Shown here: piece by piece, positions 12,401 to 19,900 of the stretch | How the letters are laid out: every line of letters begins with the position of its first letter | Numbering within the stretch: the first letter of the stretch is position 1 | NCBI GenBank assembly: GCA_964200185.2 | Contig: CAXNAD020000299.1 | Span: 1 to 22,189 of the forward strand | DNA length: 22,189 nt | From: Choristocarpus tenellus KU-1152 | Lineage: Eukaryota > Phaeophyceae | Reading direction: 5' to 3' | Translations under genes and position numbers: made by a program | Notes under the pieces: generated by a model | Told to the model about the DNA's origin: nothing | The model's database searches: none | What the model saw: only the letters and a program-made list of their open reading frames with translations

Positions 12401-14073
12401 TCCCTCCTCTGTAGTCCTGAGGTCTCCACTTGGGCTACCAGTGCCCATGGATTCAGTGAGAATCGATATGTTGGTCCCAGGCTCAGAGCTTGGACGTCGA
12501 GGGGAAGGTGAGGCAGTAGCATGGGCTTCAGGTACCAAACCAAATCCTAACGACCTGATTGAATCCAGCTTGCTACATATCTCCATGCAGTTGCCACAAA
12601 CTGTTGCCTCACTATAATAGGCCTGTTTAGGTGAAAGATGAAGAGGTGGGCATTGGGGAGGATTTTGAAGTAGAGGCAAATAGTTGGCACACATTGAGGT
12701 GGGTAACATCAAGTAGGGTGAGGACATGGATAAGGGTTCAGGGAGTGGTGAACGTGAGGAGGGACGCAATTACAGACGTTGCCCGTACTGTGGGGAGTGA
12801 TGTTAGAGAGGTGAGTGAAAGTATCTTAGAGGGTACAAGTTTTGCCCTTTTTGTCCATTTGGGGCTTGGGTTCCCTTTTTTTTTATGACATTCTCCTACT
12901 CCAAAGTGCCAAAGTGTTTTGGAGTAGGTAAAATGTGTATGTTATGAAAAGGTATGTCCGGAACAAGGATATTGACACTTTCAAACAAACACGATAGTAT
13001 AAATTACATCAAAATTGCAACATTGGGTTTTGTCCCCGAATGGATGCGGCCCTACCCTCTAAGATACTTTGACTCAGGTGTTCAAGATTTAGAGTGGAGG
13101 AGACGTAAATTACACTCTTAATAGTATAAGCCTAATTGACTTGTAGGAATAGGTTCTTGTGCTTCAAGTTTCTTTCCAACATCAATTTATCTATTTATCT
13201 ATTTAGAGCTATTCATTCAACTACCGTGAACCCATTGAACCTTAATGTTCCCAGAACAATTGTCCCACAGGTCAGTAGTACAGGTCAAGGACCACCTTTT
13301 CAAGCGTACTCTGATCCCAGTCTCATTTGCAAGACTTCACATTCCCACACCAAACCATAGTCGTGATCCTAATATAGGGTAATCCTCAACACCCCCCAGC
13401 CCACCCTCACACCAACCTTGACCATAACTTCGTCCCTTACTCCCGTCGTAACTGGTGTAATTCTCTCACAGCATTTCTCTTCCACACCCCATCTCTTACT
13501 CATCTCTGGATACATATCTTGGCCAAATCTGAGTCCTACACTCAGCTCTAAAACCCTCATCATTTCTTCCCCTTCTAGAACTCATTCACCTCAGGGTCAG
13601 CGGATGCCAGAGACAACTGTGCACGATGGTCACTCTCCCTCCACCTCTCTATCAAAGACTTCCCCTGTCCACTCCCTCTGTCCAGCAGCACGCTATTCCC
13701 TCCCCTCCCTTTGCATGAATCAGACCTGTGAAGAGGTTCTTCCCCTGTGAGGAAGGATGCTGTGGCAATTGCGAGCAGGATGGATCGTGAGGTAACCTGC
13801 CGAGTCAATGGGTGAGGACTGGATACTGAGTGGGAGGGCATAGGGAAATGGGTTTGGGATGGAAAACATGCTTATAAGTGAGATGGTGAACTTGGAGTAA
13901 TAGAGAAAAATAGTGTGGGGGACAGGGGAGGGGGGTGGGTATTGCATTTGTGGGTATAGTTGTGGGCTTACCTGGTAGCGAAGGTGGTCTGGGGCCACTT
14001 CAATAGTTGAATACTTAGAAGCCAAGGTTTGGTTGAAATATGTATGAAACTCTGTAAGACTGAATTTAGACAT
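349..14073 (-). CDS. Long coiled-coil protein gene, at least 19 exons, 3' end off the window
   Basis: I do not recognise this gene. Nineteen coding blocks on the minus strand join in phase: 14073-13972, 13796-13590, 13545-13417, 12622-11876, 11571-11164, 10017-9523, 8985-8797, 8044-7943, 7342-7247, 6563-6462, 5984-5841, 5666-5600, 5436-5292, 4543-4390, 3104-2904, 2209-2114, 1544-1446, 1164-1015 and 463-349. Together they give about 1,249 codons without a stop. The first third (to about exon 6) is low-complexity with a small Cys cluster. The rest is almost entirely charged heptad-like helix rich in E, K, Q, R, A and L, as in structural or tethering proteins such as golgins, centrosomal proteins and ciliary rootlet proteins; which of these is unknown. 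Sixteen of 18 internal introns are phase 0. The start is the ATG at 14073, because an in-frame TAA lies just upstream with no AG between them. Three extra micro-exons may belong. The gene may instead continue 5' into the 14.7-16.5 kb gene. Confidence 0.7.
464..1014 (-). other. Intron between exons 18 and 19
   Basis: Nothing coding seen. Open frames on the opposite strand here are Pro, Ser and Thr-rich and lack a homology-like pattern. Confidence 0.5.
1015..1164 (-). CDS. Coiled-coil gene exon 18
   Basis: Fifty codons, phase 0 at both ends (GGGCAG acceptor; weak donor GAG|GTTAAT). A long uninterrupted helix rich in A, E and R: RRLREEVLAAAEEIA, then ESLRAAQAALDE. Confidence 0.75.
1446..1544 (-). 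CDS. Coiled-coil gene exon 17
   Basis: Thirty-three codons, phase 0 at both ends (ACAAAG acceptor, TTG|GTGAGG donor). Heptad helix: LEAELVGTTKQLELLREG, then ARDQLRAEQL. The open frame continues past the donor, so a slightly longer form is possible. Confidence 0.7.
1545..2113 (-). other. Intron between exons 16 and 17
   Basis: No clear coding block. A strong donor-like GTGAGT near 1813 on the minus strand has no phase-compatible acceptor that I can find. Confidence 0.45.
2114..2209 (-). CDS. Coiled-coil gene exon 16
   Basis: Thirty-two codons, phase 0 at both ends (GATTCAG acceptor, AAG|GTACAA donor). Heptad helix: EQEERSELHKQEVHKLTE. A later donor (TAT|GTATGC) would add nine codons in the same frame. 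Confidence 0.7.
2389..2415 (-). CDS. Possible 27-nt micro-exon (between exons 15 and 16)
   Basis: Nine codons, AQNKELQEI, behind a good pyrimidine-rich acceptor (TTTACCTCAG) and ending at ATC|GTAGAT, phase 0 at both ends. The residues are typical coiled coil and the frame closes (TAA) soon after, which favours this short form. The best-supported of the three micro-exon candidates. Confidence 0.45.
2904..3104 (-). CDS. Coiled-coil gene exon 15
   Basis: Sixty-seven codons, phase 0 at both ends (TTGTCTAG acceptor, perfect donor AAG|GTGAGT). Helical on both sides of a short Gly, Ser and Asp break: RRLDNERQYLKSQLESEI and ELRTALATATRQLGEVK. Confidence 0.8.
3105..4389 (-). other. Intron between exons 14 and 15
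   Basis: The longest single intron of the coiled-coil gene. Contains MITE copy B at 3614-3860. The rest (3105-3610, 3864-4347) holds nothing I can identify. Confidence 0.5.
3614..3860. repeat. MITE-like element, copy B (inverted)
   Basis: About 247 bp in the opposite orientation to the other copies. The ends AATCATCTTAGAGGGTAG and TCTAAGATACTT are inverted. It is flanked by TCA on both sides (3611-3613 and 3861-3863), consistent with a 3-bp target duplication. Lies in the intron between exons 14 and 15. Confidence 0.8.
4390..4543 (-). CDS. Coiled-coil gene exon 14
   Basis: 154 nt, entering in phase 2 after AACATAG, which restores the Arg codon split from exon 13, and leaving in phase 0 at CAG|GTGAAA. 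Heptad helix (QSKVQVLQDQLNDALG, EAKLQDKAAELVKAQ). A weaker donor 42 nt downstream (exon ending at 4348) would add 14 helical residues in the same frame. Confidence 0.75.
4757..5010. repeat. MITE-like element, copy C
   Basis: Diverged ends (CCATTTAGGAGGGTA, TACCCTCTTAAATGATT), with the shared body between them. Contains a telomere-like ACCCTAACCCTAAAA near 4859. Lies in the intron between exons 13 and 14. Confidence 0.75.
5292..5436 (-). CDS. Coiled-coil gene exon 13
   Basis: 145 nt, entering in phase 1 after TTACATAG and leaving in phase 2 at AG|GTATGG. Heptad helix (ARKQALEAERQKELAVEA, RMKQQMEESLNE). The acceptor was chosen because it is the one that matches the phase of exon 12. Confidence 0.75.
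5600..5666 (-). CDS. Coiled-coil gene exon 12
   Basis: Sixty-seven nt, entering in phase 0 and leaving in phase 1 at a good donor, GTGAGA. Encodes VEFLKAQLASEQTF and KKEVEERL, a coiled-coil segment. It begins the only run of non-phase-0 introns inside the gene. Confidence 0.7.
5841..5984 (-). CDS. Coiled-coil gene exon 11
   Basis: Forty-eight codons, phase 0 at both ends (CTCCCAG acceptor, AAG|GTATGG donor). Two helices (EVGILRQTVQQTM and SEARIRTLNNK) are separated by an Asn, Pro, Asp and Gly-containing loop. Confidence 0.75.
6462..6563 (-). CDS. Coiled-coil gene exon 10
   Basis: Thirty-four codons, phase 0 at both ends (TCTCCAG acceptor, AAG|GTGACT donor). Very highly charged helix: KAKEEEQRKRRQLAEEAAEE. 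Confidence 0.8.
6634..6659. repeat. Short perfect inverted repeat
   Basis: GAGGGTATT and AATACCCTC are separated by 8 nt, in the intron between exons 9 and 10. It could form a small hairpin. No role is apparent. Confidence 0.6.
6737..6775 (-). CDS. Possible 39-nt micro-exon (between exons 9 and 10)
   Basis: Thirteen codons (RNEMSSQHLSDNQ) between ACAGAG and CAG|GTATTA, phase 0 at both ends. The donor has the CAG|GTAT form used elsewhere in the gene. Polar rather than clearly heptad; a candidate only. Confidence 0.3.
6776..7246 (-). other. Intronic sequence between exons 9 and 10
   Basis: No repeat or coding signal recognised. Confidence 0.4.
7247..7342 (-). CDS. Coiled-coil gene exon 9
   Basis: Thirty-two codons, phase 0 at both ends (GACCAG acceptor, CAG|GTAGAG donor). 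Alanine- and glutamate-rich helix, AVEAKARQELQEALS, then ALEDRGTTLQEQ. Confidence 0.75.
7343..7942 (-). other. Intron between exons 8 and 9
   Basis: No coding block seen. Contains a G-run tract at about 7651-7668 on the plus strand. Confidence 0.4.
7943..8044 (-). CDS. Coiled-coil gene exon 8
   Basis: Thirty-four codons, phase 0 at both ends (GTAGCAG acceptor, GAG|GTGGGT donor). Heptad-like throughout: LIARLESAHLEMGELQQRF, then INEKRALLAQ. Confidence 0.75.
8352..8372 (-). CDS. Possible 21-nt micro-exon (between exons 7 and 8)
   Basis: Seven codons, YLREVDK, between AATTTAAG and AAG|GTTTGA, phase 0 at both ends. Inserting it between exons 7 and 8 gives an unbroken helical pattern. The acceptor lacks a clear pyrimidine tract, so this is only a candidate. 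Confidence 0.35.
8797..8985 (-). CDS. Coiled-coil gene exon 7
   Basis: Sixty-three codons, phase 0 at both ends (TTAATAG acceptor, strong donor AAG|GTAAGA). The first 45 residues are charged helix (LALGEQHSRELAQRSHQAAE); the last part is a Gly and Ser-containing break. Confidence 0.75.
9276..9480. repeat. Pyrimidine-rich tract on the plus strand
   Basis: Strongly C/T-biased sequence just 3' of exon 6 on the transcribed strand, so the intron RNA is rich in GA and G runs. Such G runs near a donor can aid splicing of weak sites, and the exon 6 donor (GTTGAC) is weak; that link is inference. Confidence 0.5.
9523..10017 (-). CDS. Coiled-coil gene exon 6
   Basis: 165 codons, phase 0 at both ends (CTTCTCAG acceptor; weak donor CAG|GTTGAC). 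The first two thirds are Gly, Ser and Glu-rich linker. From the segment IGALRERLSEVEAENKALR the protein becomes a clear heptad coiled coil, continued by AEEERADEAVKAERARKK. Confidence 0.75.
10018..11163 (-). other. Intron between exons 5 and 6
   Basis: Holds the antisense protein-like relic at 10487-10717. A possible 18-nt phase-0 micro-exon (SRSKQE) around 10785-10803 is too weak to call. Confidence 0.45.
10487..10717 (+). pseudogene. Protein-like open stretch without a start, antisense in an intron
   Basis: Lies inside the intron between exons 5 and 6 of the coiled-coil gene, on the opposite strand. It reads RVKLSEKYPELYFKDADKCV, QNLAFFTNACRIFSEIFPKV, then ends in TAG. Open upstream sequence in a neighbouring frame suggests a frameshift near 10530. 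It has no ATG of its own. Probably a decayed fragment of a transposon or a retro-copied gene; family unknown. Confidence 0.3.
11164..11571 (-). CDS. Coiled-coil gene exon 5
   Basis: 136 codons, phase 0 at both ends (TATCAG acceptor, CAG|GTATGG donor). A short helical segment (ALEREKLAREMG) is followed by Gly, Lys and Gln-rich linker, and the exon ends in a helix of Glu and Ala (LLEELEAVAEARAAQ). Confidence 0.7.
11876..12622 (-). CDS. Coiled-coil gene exon 4, with Cys cluster
   Basis: The largest exon of the gene at 249 codons, phase 0 at both ends (AAACAG acceptor, GAG|GTGAGG donor). It opens with a Cx2Cx3C cluster, CGNCMEIC, at about its residues 9-16, followed by a charged helix, SKLDSIR. 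Most of the remainder is Gly, Ser, Glu and Asp-rich low complexity. The Cys cluster could bind a metal, but only three cysteines are clustered, so this is inference. Confidence 0.7.
12819..13069. repeat. MITE-like element, copy D (best preserved)
   Basis: 251 bp with intact inverted ends AAGTATCTTAGAGGGTA and TACCCTCTAAGATACTT, flanked by TGA on both sides (12816-12818 and 13070-13072). It has an internal inverted repeat, CCTACTCCAAA (12895-12905) with TTTGGAGTAGG (12918-12928). Lies in the intron between exons 3 and 4. Confidence 0.85.
13417..13545 (-). CDS. Coiled-coil gene exon 3 (probable)
   Basis: An open block of 43 codons, phase 0 at both ends, between TTTTAGAG and AAG|GTTGGT. The residues look globular (ELSVGLRFGQDMYP, VRDEVMVK) rather than coiled. 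The acceptor is weak. Skipping this exon would leave the frame intact, so its inclusion is uncertain. Confidence 0.4.
13590..13796 (-). CDS. Coiled-coil gene exon 2
   Basis: Sixty-nine codons between CGGCAG and the donor GAG|GTGAAT, phase 0 at both ends. It starts with a short hydrophobic stretch (SILLAIATASFL), then becomes polar and charged. The hydrophobic run is too short to call a membrane segment. Confidence 0.55.
13972..14073 (-). CDS. Coiled-coil gene exon 1 (putative start)
   Basis: Encodes 34 residues beginning MSKFSLTEF and ending HLRYQ, followed by a good donor GTAAGC (phase 0). The in-frame TAA upstream of the ATG supports an initiating exon. A shorter version starting at 14013 after TTCTAAG would be phase 0 and could receive an upstream exon, which is the one-gene alternative. 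Confidence 0.5.
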
Positions 14074-14708
14074 TGTCAAAAATAGCAAGGATTATCTTAC
14101 TTGCAATAGAACTTGTCAATAACCTGCGAGCAAAATACCGTTCACTTTCCCATTTTAGACAGAGGAAAGGAAGGTATTGGAATAAAGCCTGCACTTTGAC
14201 TCCTAGTTAACAAGCACTTGTCCAGAAAAATAAGCCAGATGAAAAATTTCATCGAGAAGAAATTTCCAAGCAGAAAAAAACTTCTAGTGCAAAAAGATTT
14301 CCGTCCTTCAAGGACCATCACGTTACAGATTATTATCCCGTGATACTGCCTTTAGATATATCGCTCATGACAAACCGATCAAAGCAGATTTTCCTACTTA
14401 AACCGAAATGGAGTATGCTCATACTTGGACATGTGTTTGCTTGCAACCTTGCCCCTCATCATGCAGTGTAGGCCACACCTTCCACTTCGGAAAGCTAGGT
14501 ACAAAATAATTACATTTGATCATGATTTATCCAAATCCTTCTTGACCTTCACAGGTTGCTTCAGTACGAATGTGAAAGCAGTAGCCCTTCCGTTCCATCC
14601 CCGTGCCTTATCCCTTCCCCACCTGCCCCCCTCCCCCCCCCAGCTCAAGCCCCAGCAAAATTCAGCAATCAACACAGTGAGAGGGAGACTTAAACCTTGT
14701 GCTCCATC
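14074..14708. other. Interval between the coiled-coil gene and the two-exon gene
   Basis: Either an intergenic region with a promoter, or one intron if the two genes are one. Includes a C-rich run (CCCCCCTCCCCCCCC) at about 14626-14641. No other feature seen. Confidence 0.4.
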
Positions 14709-14927
14709 TCATTTTTCCACCTTGAAGCGCATTTTGGATAACTCCTCAAAGGAGCTGGGATGAGATGGATCTCTTTCCTCCACAGTAAGGTTGCTCAAAT
14801 TAGAGCTATCTCCTTCCTCGCATTCTTCCACTGCTTTATCCCCCACATAGCGTTCAACCACCAGTTCCCAGGAAGGGGTAGAGCAAGTCTGGGTCCCTTT
14901 ATTTGTTCTTTTCATATCTTGAAGCTT
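14709..14927 (-). CDS. Two-exon gene, exon 2 (terminal or internal)
   Basis: Begins KLQDMKR after TATTCTTTGAG, phase 0. It encodes the KGTQT motif, then acidic residues (KAVEECEEGDSSNL) and ends FKVEK with TGA. If the donor GTGGAA at 14720 is used, the coding part stops at 14721 in phase 0. Confidence 0.7.
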   Translation of the reverse strand, partial: KLQDMKRTNKGTQTCSTPSWELVVERYVGDKAVEECEEGDSSNLSNLTVEERDPSHPSSFEELSKMRFKVEK

Positions 14928-16463
14928 CTCAAAGAATATACACAATGAGGAATGGGCACAATAGGTTGTATTCATTACATTACTTTGAGCATGATTGGCT
15001 TGAACATATCTTGGCCTGGGTGTGTGTGAGTGGTTTGAGTGTGATTATCCTCTTGGGAGAAGCTGCAACCTTCCTCACAAATGAAACCAGGAGAAAATAT
15101 AGTACTCCCATACTGCATGCATCAGAGGGTGCTTGTGAATACCTCCATTAGACAAGGCCTACAGAGATGTTTGGCGTGACAACAAAAGTAGGTAGACAAA
15201 GGCAACAGTAGACAATGGCAGCGGAAGCTGAGGAAGTCAGTTATATCAAGGAGAACATACCTTTCTCCAGCTGCCTAACCCCTTCAGGTCGCAGAGTTGC
15301 ACCCTTGACACATAAATTCCCCCCTTGCACTGAATTGGAGGTGGTTTGCCGCTCACATCCAAGCACGGTAAGTGAACACCTTCCGAGAACTTAACCAACC
15401 CCAGTCTTGGTAAAGCAGATGATTCCGACTTGTGTTGAACTTCCCCGTGCTCACTCCACGCAGTACTAGCTAGTGTCTTCCCTCGTCTAGGATGTTCTAC
15501 CCTCCAGTTTCCAAGCGGGGTATCACCACCCTCCAAAGGAGCATGCAAACTTCCTAGAGTGGGCATTGTACTCGCCGTTGTGGTTGGAGTCTTGCCACCA
15601 TTAACATCACCATTAGGATTATTCCTGTCACTTCTATCAGAGACACGATTTTGTTCATTCTCTCCTGTAGGAGGGCTAGCACGTACTGATAGCACGCTTG
15701 GGATTGAGAGCAGCCACAATTCCTTGTTATCATCTAGGATGAACTCAATCTCACACCGTGTGACCACTTCCTCCTCTTGTAAGGAGAGAGATCGCTGGAA
15801 GAAGTTCACAAGGTTGAATATCGATTCCTCCACCTCTTTACGCAACCATAAAGCCTCTGAATCAGAACCGAGCTGGGATTCAGTCGTAGGGAGACCGTCT
15901 TCGCTTTCGTTTCGATACAACGGTGAGACACATGTTATCGCCGCCATCTGGTCACATCCAGTATAGACCCCGCGGATATAAGAGTTGCTGCCGTTCCTTG
16001 GTCGGAGGAAACACTGAAGGACGGCACCAATGAGCACAGGTGCCATTGATGGACCAAGCAGAGCTGCTTCCACGCCCATTCTATCTAGCGCAATCCTTTC
16101 CTCCAAGCTCTTTCGAAACGGACTATCAACCAAGGCCACGTAACCCTCTTGATTGTTGGGGTTGGCAAGGGCGAAGGTTGCAAACCTCTCAACCATCTTG
16201 ACAACGTTTTGTGCCTTCCTCTTACTTGTTACCAGACCTGACTTTGAGGTGAAGATCCAGCTCTCGATCTTTCCGCTCTCATCAAGAACTACTGTATCCA
16301 CAAGGCGCATGCCCGACCACCGCCATGTTGAGTCTTGACCTTTCCCGCAATTTTCCCCTCCAGCCAACACATGGGTAACCCACTTCTTACCAAGTTCGCG
16401 AGGTTTTTCATGCTCGGTCGATTCGGCGGTGCGACCAGATAAGTAATTTTTACTGGCAGTCAT
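14709..16463 (-). CDS. Two-exon gene, globular domain plus acidic tail; may be the 5' part of the coiled-coil gene
   Basis: Unrecognised. Exon 1 is 16463-15261 and exon 2 is 14927-14709 with a TGA stop, together 473 residues. The ATG at 16463 is the first after an in-frame TGA. Residues 1-262 look globular, with alternating strands and helices (MRLVDTVVLDESGKIESWIF). Near residues 238-255 is a segment EIEFILDDNKELWLLS: acidic turn, Trp, hydrophobic strand. I recall similar segments in uncharacterised coiled-coil proteins of protists, but cannot verify a family. Residues 263-350 are low-complexity, rich in N, G, S, T and P. Exon 2 carries KGTQT, a match to the dynein light chain LC8 binding consensus. 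Instead of stopping, exon 2 could splice at AAG|GTGGAA and join the coiled-coil gene. Confidence 0.65.
15261..16463 (-). CDS. Two-exon gene, exon 1
   Basis: A 1,203-nt open exon (401 codons) ending in phase 0 at AAG|GTATGT, one of the best donors in the window. The long uninterrupted frame, clear ATG and globular composition make it one of the most secure coding blocks here. Confidence 0.85.
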
Positions 16464-16756
16464 CGGGACCTGAGAGACTGCCACAGATATTTCGAAATCC
16501 TGTGCAATAGCAGTTTCAGTTATTTTTTCTTCTTTACAATGATTTATTGTTGGGTTGATATCGTTTCAGACACAAACATATGTCAATGTAGGAGGTACCA
16601 CACATTCAACCACCCCAAACCTGACTTCCTGGTGTTTCAAGATTACGTTACGATGTTTGGGAAAGAAGTTCTCCAATTCTTCGACTTACATTTCGTGCAT
16701 CGAGATGTATGATGGGGGAGCTTGGCTAGTCACACTTTTTGCTGAGGTTCCGCCAA
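16464..16756. promoter_or_regulatory. Candidate bidirectional promoter between divergent genes
   Basis: 293 nt separate the minus-strand ATG at 16463 from the plus-strand ATG at 16757. Both 5' UTRs and both promoters must fit here unless upstream non-coding exons exist. I see an AT-rich stretch at 16519-16555 but no clear TATA box. Confidence 0.45.
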
Positions 16757-16939
16757 ATGGCCCTACCCACTCATACGAGCCTTGTGTCGAGTTCAGAGAT
16801 AGTCCGTCGAATGCGCGTAGACCGCGCAAAACGCATAAAGACTTTTCGAAGCCTTCAGGTCGGAGACTCTGATGTGGGGAACTCTCAAAGTGGAGCATTC
16901 GCGAAAAATGACGATTCCAATGGGAAGATGTATTCTCAG
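16757..16939 (+). CDS. Seven-exon gene, exon 1
   Basis: Sixty-one codons from ATG, ending in phase 0 at TCTCAG|GTCTGG. A weaker stop point, TTCAG|GTCGGA at about residue 34, would also be phase 0. The stretch SSSEIVRRMRVDRAKRI is basic and probably helical. Confidence 0.6.
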
Positions 16940-19900
16940 GTCTGGTGAGAAGGTTGCTGTCACCCTGTTTGCTACTGTAGAAAAGTATCTTCGTATTGTT
17001 GAATAGGGACCTAAAGTTGATTGTACGTGCCTTTATTTTCATGGGGTAAATCCACCCCAACATTTTCGTCGTCTGTTTTTTGCTTTTCCTTCTTCTCGCA
17101 GTCACTCGAACGACTCATGGATTTCAAGTTAAACCATAAAGCGAGAACTCGAAGCTATCAGCAGAAGGTGAATTGGCTCGAAGAGAATGAGCACCTTCGA
17201 CGAGAAAGTCAGGGGCTTAGCAAGTCCATTATGGTAAGCAGGAAATTAAGGTTCATCGCCCACTTTTTCGTGCAACCACCATCGGTATATGTGAAAAATA
17301 GCTAACCTAGCTCGACTTTCGTGAAATACACAGGAAATTCTTCAAAGCTCTGTCCACCACACGGAACCTGCTTTACTGACTCCTAATTTGGGGGAGCAAA
17401 CAGGGAGAAAGGTTGATCCGAAAAGCGATCCATTGGCTAGATCTCAACAAAACCTTTGCCGTGGCACTTATGTCGGTGAAAACTGCACAGGAAGCACAAA
17501 ACACCGAGAGATAGACCTTGGTTCAGCCTTCCCTGTTGCGCTCGGCAATGTGTCCTTGAAAACAAGAAATAAGAGCATTCTAGAAGAGGCTCAAGAGTTG
17601 GATCTGGCGAGAGAAAAAGACAAAGAGTCAGATGTGGGCCATCTCTATGAGCTGAGAACACTTCTCAAAGAACTCTCCACTGTTTCCAGAAGGGTTTTGG
17701 TTCCACAGGAACAACTGGAATCACCCCAACATTCATCTCAGGTAGCGGAAGTTTCAACCCTGTCCTCGACCAGCAAGAAGAATGCGCTAGTGGGAGGGCA
17801 CAAATCTGTGAAGGGGGACAGTGAAAAGGTGTTGCTTCAAACCACTGCAGGTCAAGAGGGAAAAATGACCAAGAGTGGAAATGACTTGAACACAGCGATT
17901 GAGGTTGCAAAAAAGAACAGCACTACAGTTGTTGTCAAACCCAATGAGCAGGAGTGCTCCAATGGGAAGAGGAACTGGACAAGCCGGGTAGAGGTTATGG
18001 CAAATGTACTCTTGCAGGTAATAGTCATTTTGTCTCAAAAATTTGTTTCTCTTTGCAGTATTATGCTTCTTCAAAGTGCTCACAAGGAACATTTCCCTTT
18101 GTGTTTCTGTATTCGCTCTTCTCCATCACGGTGGACAGGATCCACCCAAAATCAATCCTCCCACACTGCGCTAAGATTACGTTGTGAAGAAAAGTTGACA
18201 TTGAAGTCAGTTCTGCCTAAATCCTGCACAATCAGAAACGGTATTTGACATCCAGGATGGTTGCCATCATTCCATTTGGGGCACTCGAAAGTACACTTGA
18301 TTAATATGCCCCATGCGTGAACCATACTGACTACTGTGAAAGTCTAGAACTTCATTTGTCCCACCAGGCTAGTCAACTATCCTTTTTAAGTCCAAAGTTT
18401 GGTTTCGGATTCATTTCCTGTAGAATACATAGGAGAAACTGTGAATGATGTGAGGATACTCATTGACCCTCTTGTTGTCCTGACTGGTCACTCTGTCCTT
18501 AGAGGGAACACAATTTAAACCCAAGCTACATATAGCTTCCACTCTTGGTAACCATTCTAGTACCCTTACTGACCAAATGCCAATGGTACCTCCCATGCAA
18601 CTGCACTGCTGCACTCTCGAACACATAGTCAAGAATTGCCCAGGGGCTGGCTCAGGAACAACTTGCAGAGAGGGCCGAAGTTCTGTGCCGGGAAGTGAGA
18701 GAGGCCAGACTTGCTGTTACAAAGGCCCTCTCTGAAGAGGGCAACAACCAAAGGGAAGGCGAGGACCATACACAAAAAAACCTTCTAAGAAAAATCGAGT
18801 TAGGCGCTCTCAGGGAAAGTCAAGATCGTGACTTAGGAACACCAGGCATGTGCTTGGGTGATGAAGGGGAACTGGATCCAGACGATGGAGGAGTAGAGGA
18901 TTTGGGGTTACAATTGCGAAATATGATGTTCTGGTCTTGTCAAAATTGAATTTTTGAAAGCTAGTTGGGTTTTGAACAAATTGAATGTTGTCCCCCCATT
19001 GTACACTCTGTTCAATTCAATTGGGTTTCAACTTGCACCGCCTGGTAATACATAGTTAATGCTGTAGTCCAATGGTATTATCCAGAGGGTTCTTTGAAAG
19101 TAATCAACCTAGACTGCACGTTTCTAGACTCAACTGACATAACTTTACTACTGACGATCCATACAAACCTGGTCAACACACACCAATGTAGTAGTACTAC
19201 CCTGAAGCACTCCACTGGTGGTATGGCCAGGCCTGAATTGGAATGAAGGAGCAACTGAGGGAAAATTCCTAAGTGAGGTTGTGGAGGGAGATGATGAGGC
19301 AGTGTCATATGCCCTTCTACGTGAGGAGGTTCTGCAAAGGTATGGATGGCCTTCGTAGGTGTAGCCAACACTGTGCTCACCTGCATGCATGCATTTCCCC
19401 CTCTCATCTTAAGCACACCTTATTAATCCACCACTGTCACTGTACCTTCTTACTTTTTTTTATGGCATGTAAAATGAGAAATATCCTGCCCAATTATTCT
19501 ATCTGCCTTAGAATTGAAACCTGGTGAGGAATGGTTCAAAATCAAACACCAAATTATTGTGTAAAACAGAAGGTCAAAGAATATGCCGCCAAGATACAGA
19601 ACAGTATGTTTTGTTGACCATTCTCCTATCCTTGGTACTAAGGATAGGACACAATGAGGGTAAATGTCACTATTGCCCTCTGTCCCATCATCTTACTTTA
19701 GGCATAAATCGTATTTTGGTTTTCCCTTCACTTCTTGTTTGCTCCATCTTGGGGGAGAGTAATGGTGACAACAATAGATGAACTAAGTGTCTCACATACT
19801 CTTCTCCACCCTCGCTTGCCATAAATTTTAAAACATCCTACCATCCCCTGGCTTCATTGCATGTTGAGGCCTTTAGATGTGAGGTTCTAAATGCTGACCA

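Noticed and set aside
13727-13796. Membrane segment in exon 2 of the coiled-coil gene
   Set aside because: The hydrophobic run is about 12 residues and is interrupted by Ser and Thr; too short for a transmembrane helix.
17117-17233. bZIP-like basic region and leucine repeat in exon 2 of the seven-exon gene
   Set aside because: The spacing between the Asn, the Arg and the first leucine does not fit the bZIP pattern (N-x7-R-x9-L), so it is better read as ordinary coiled coil.
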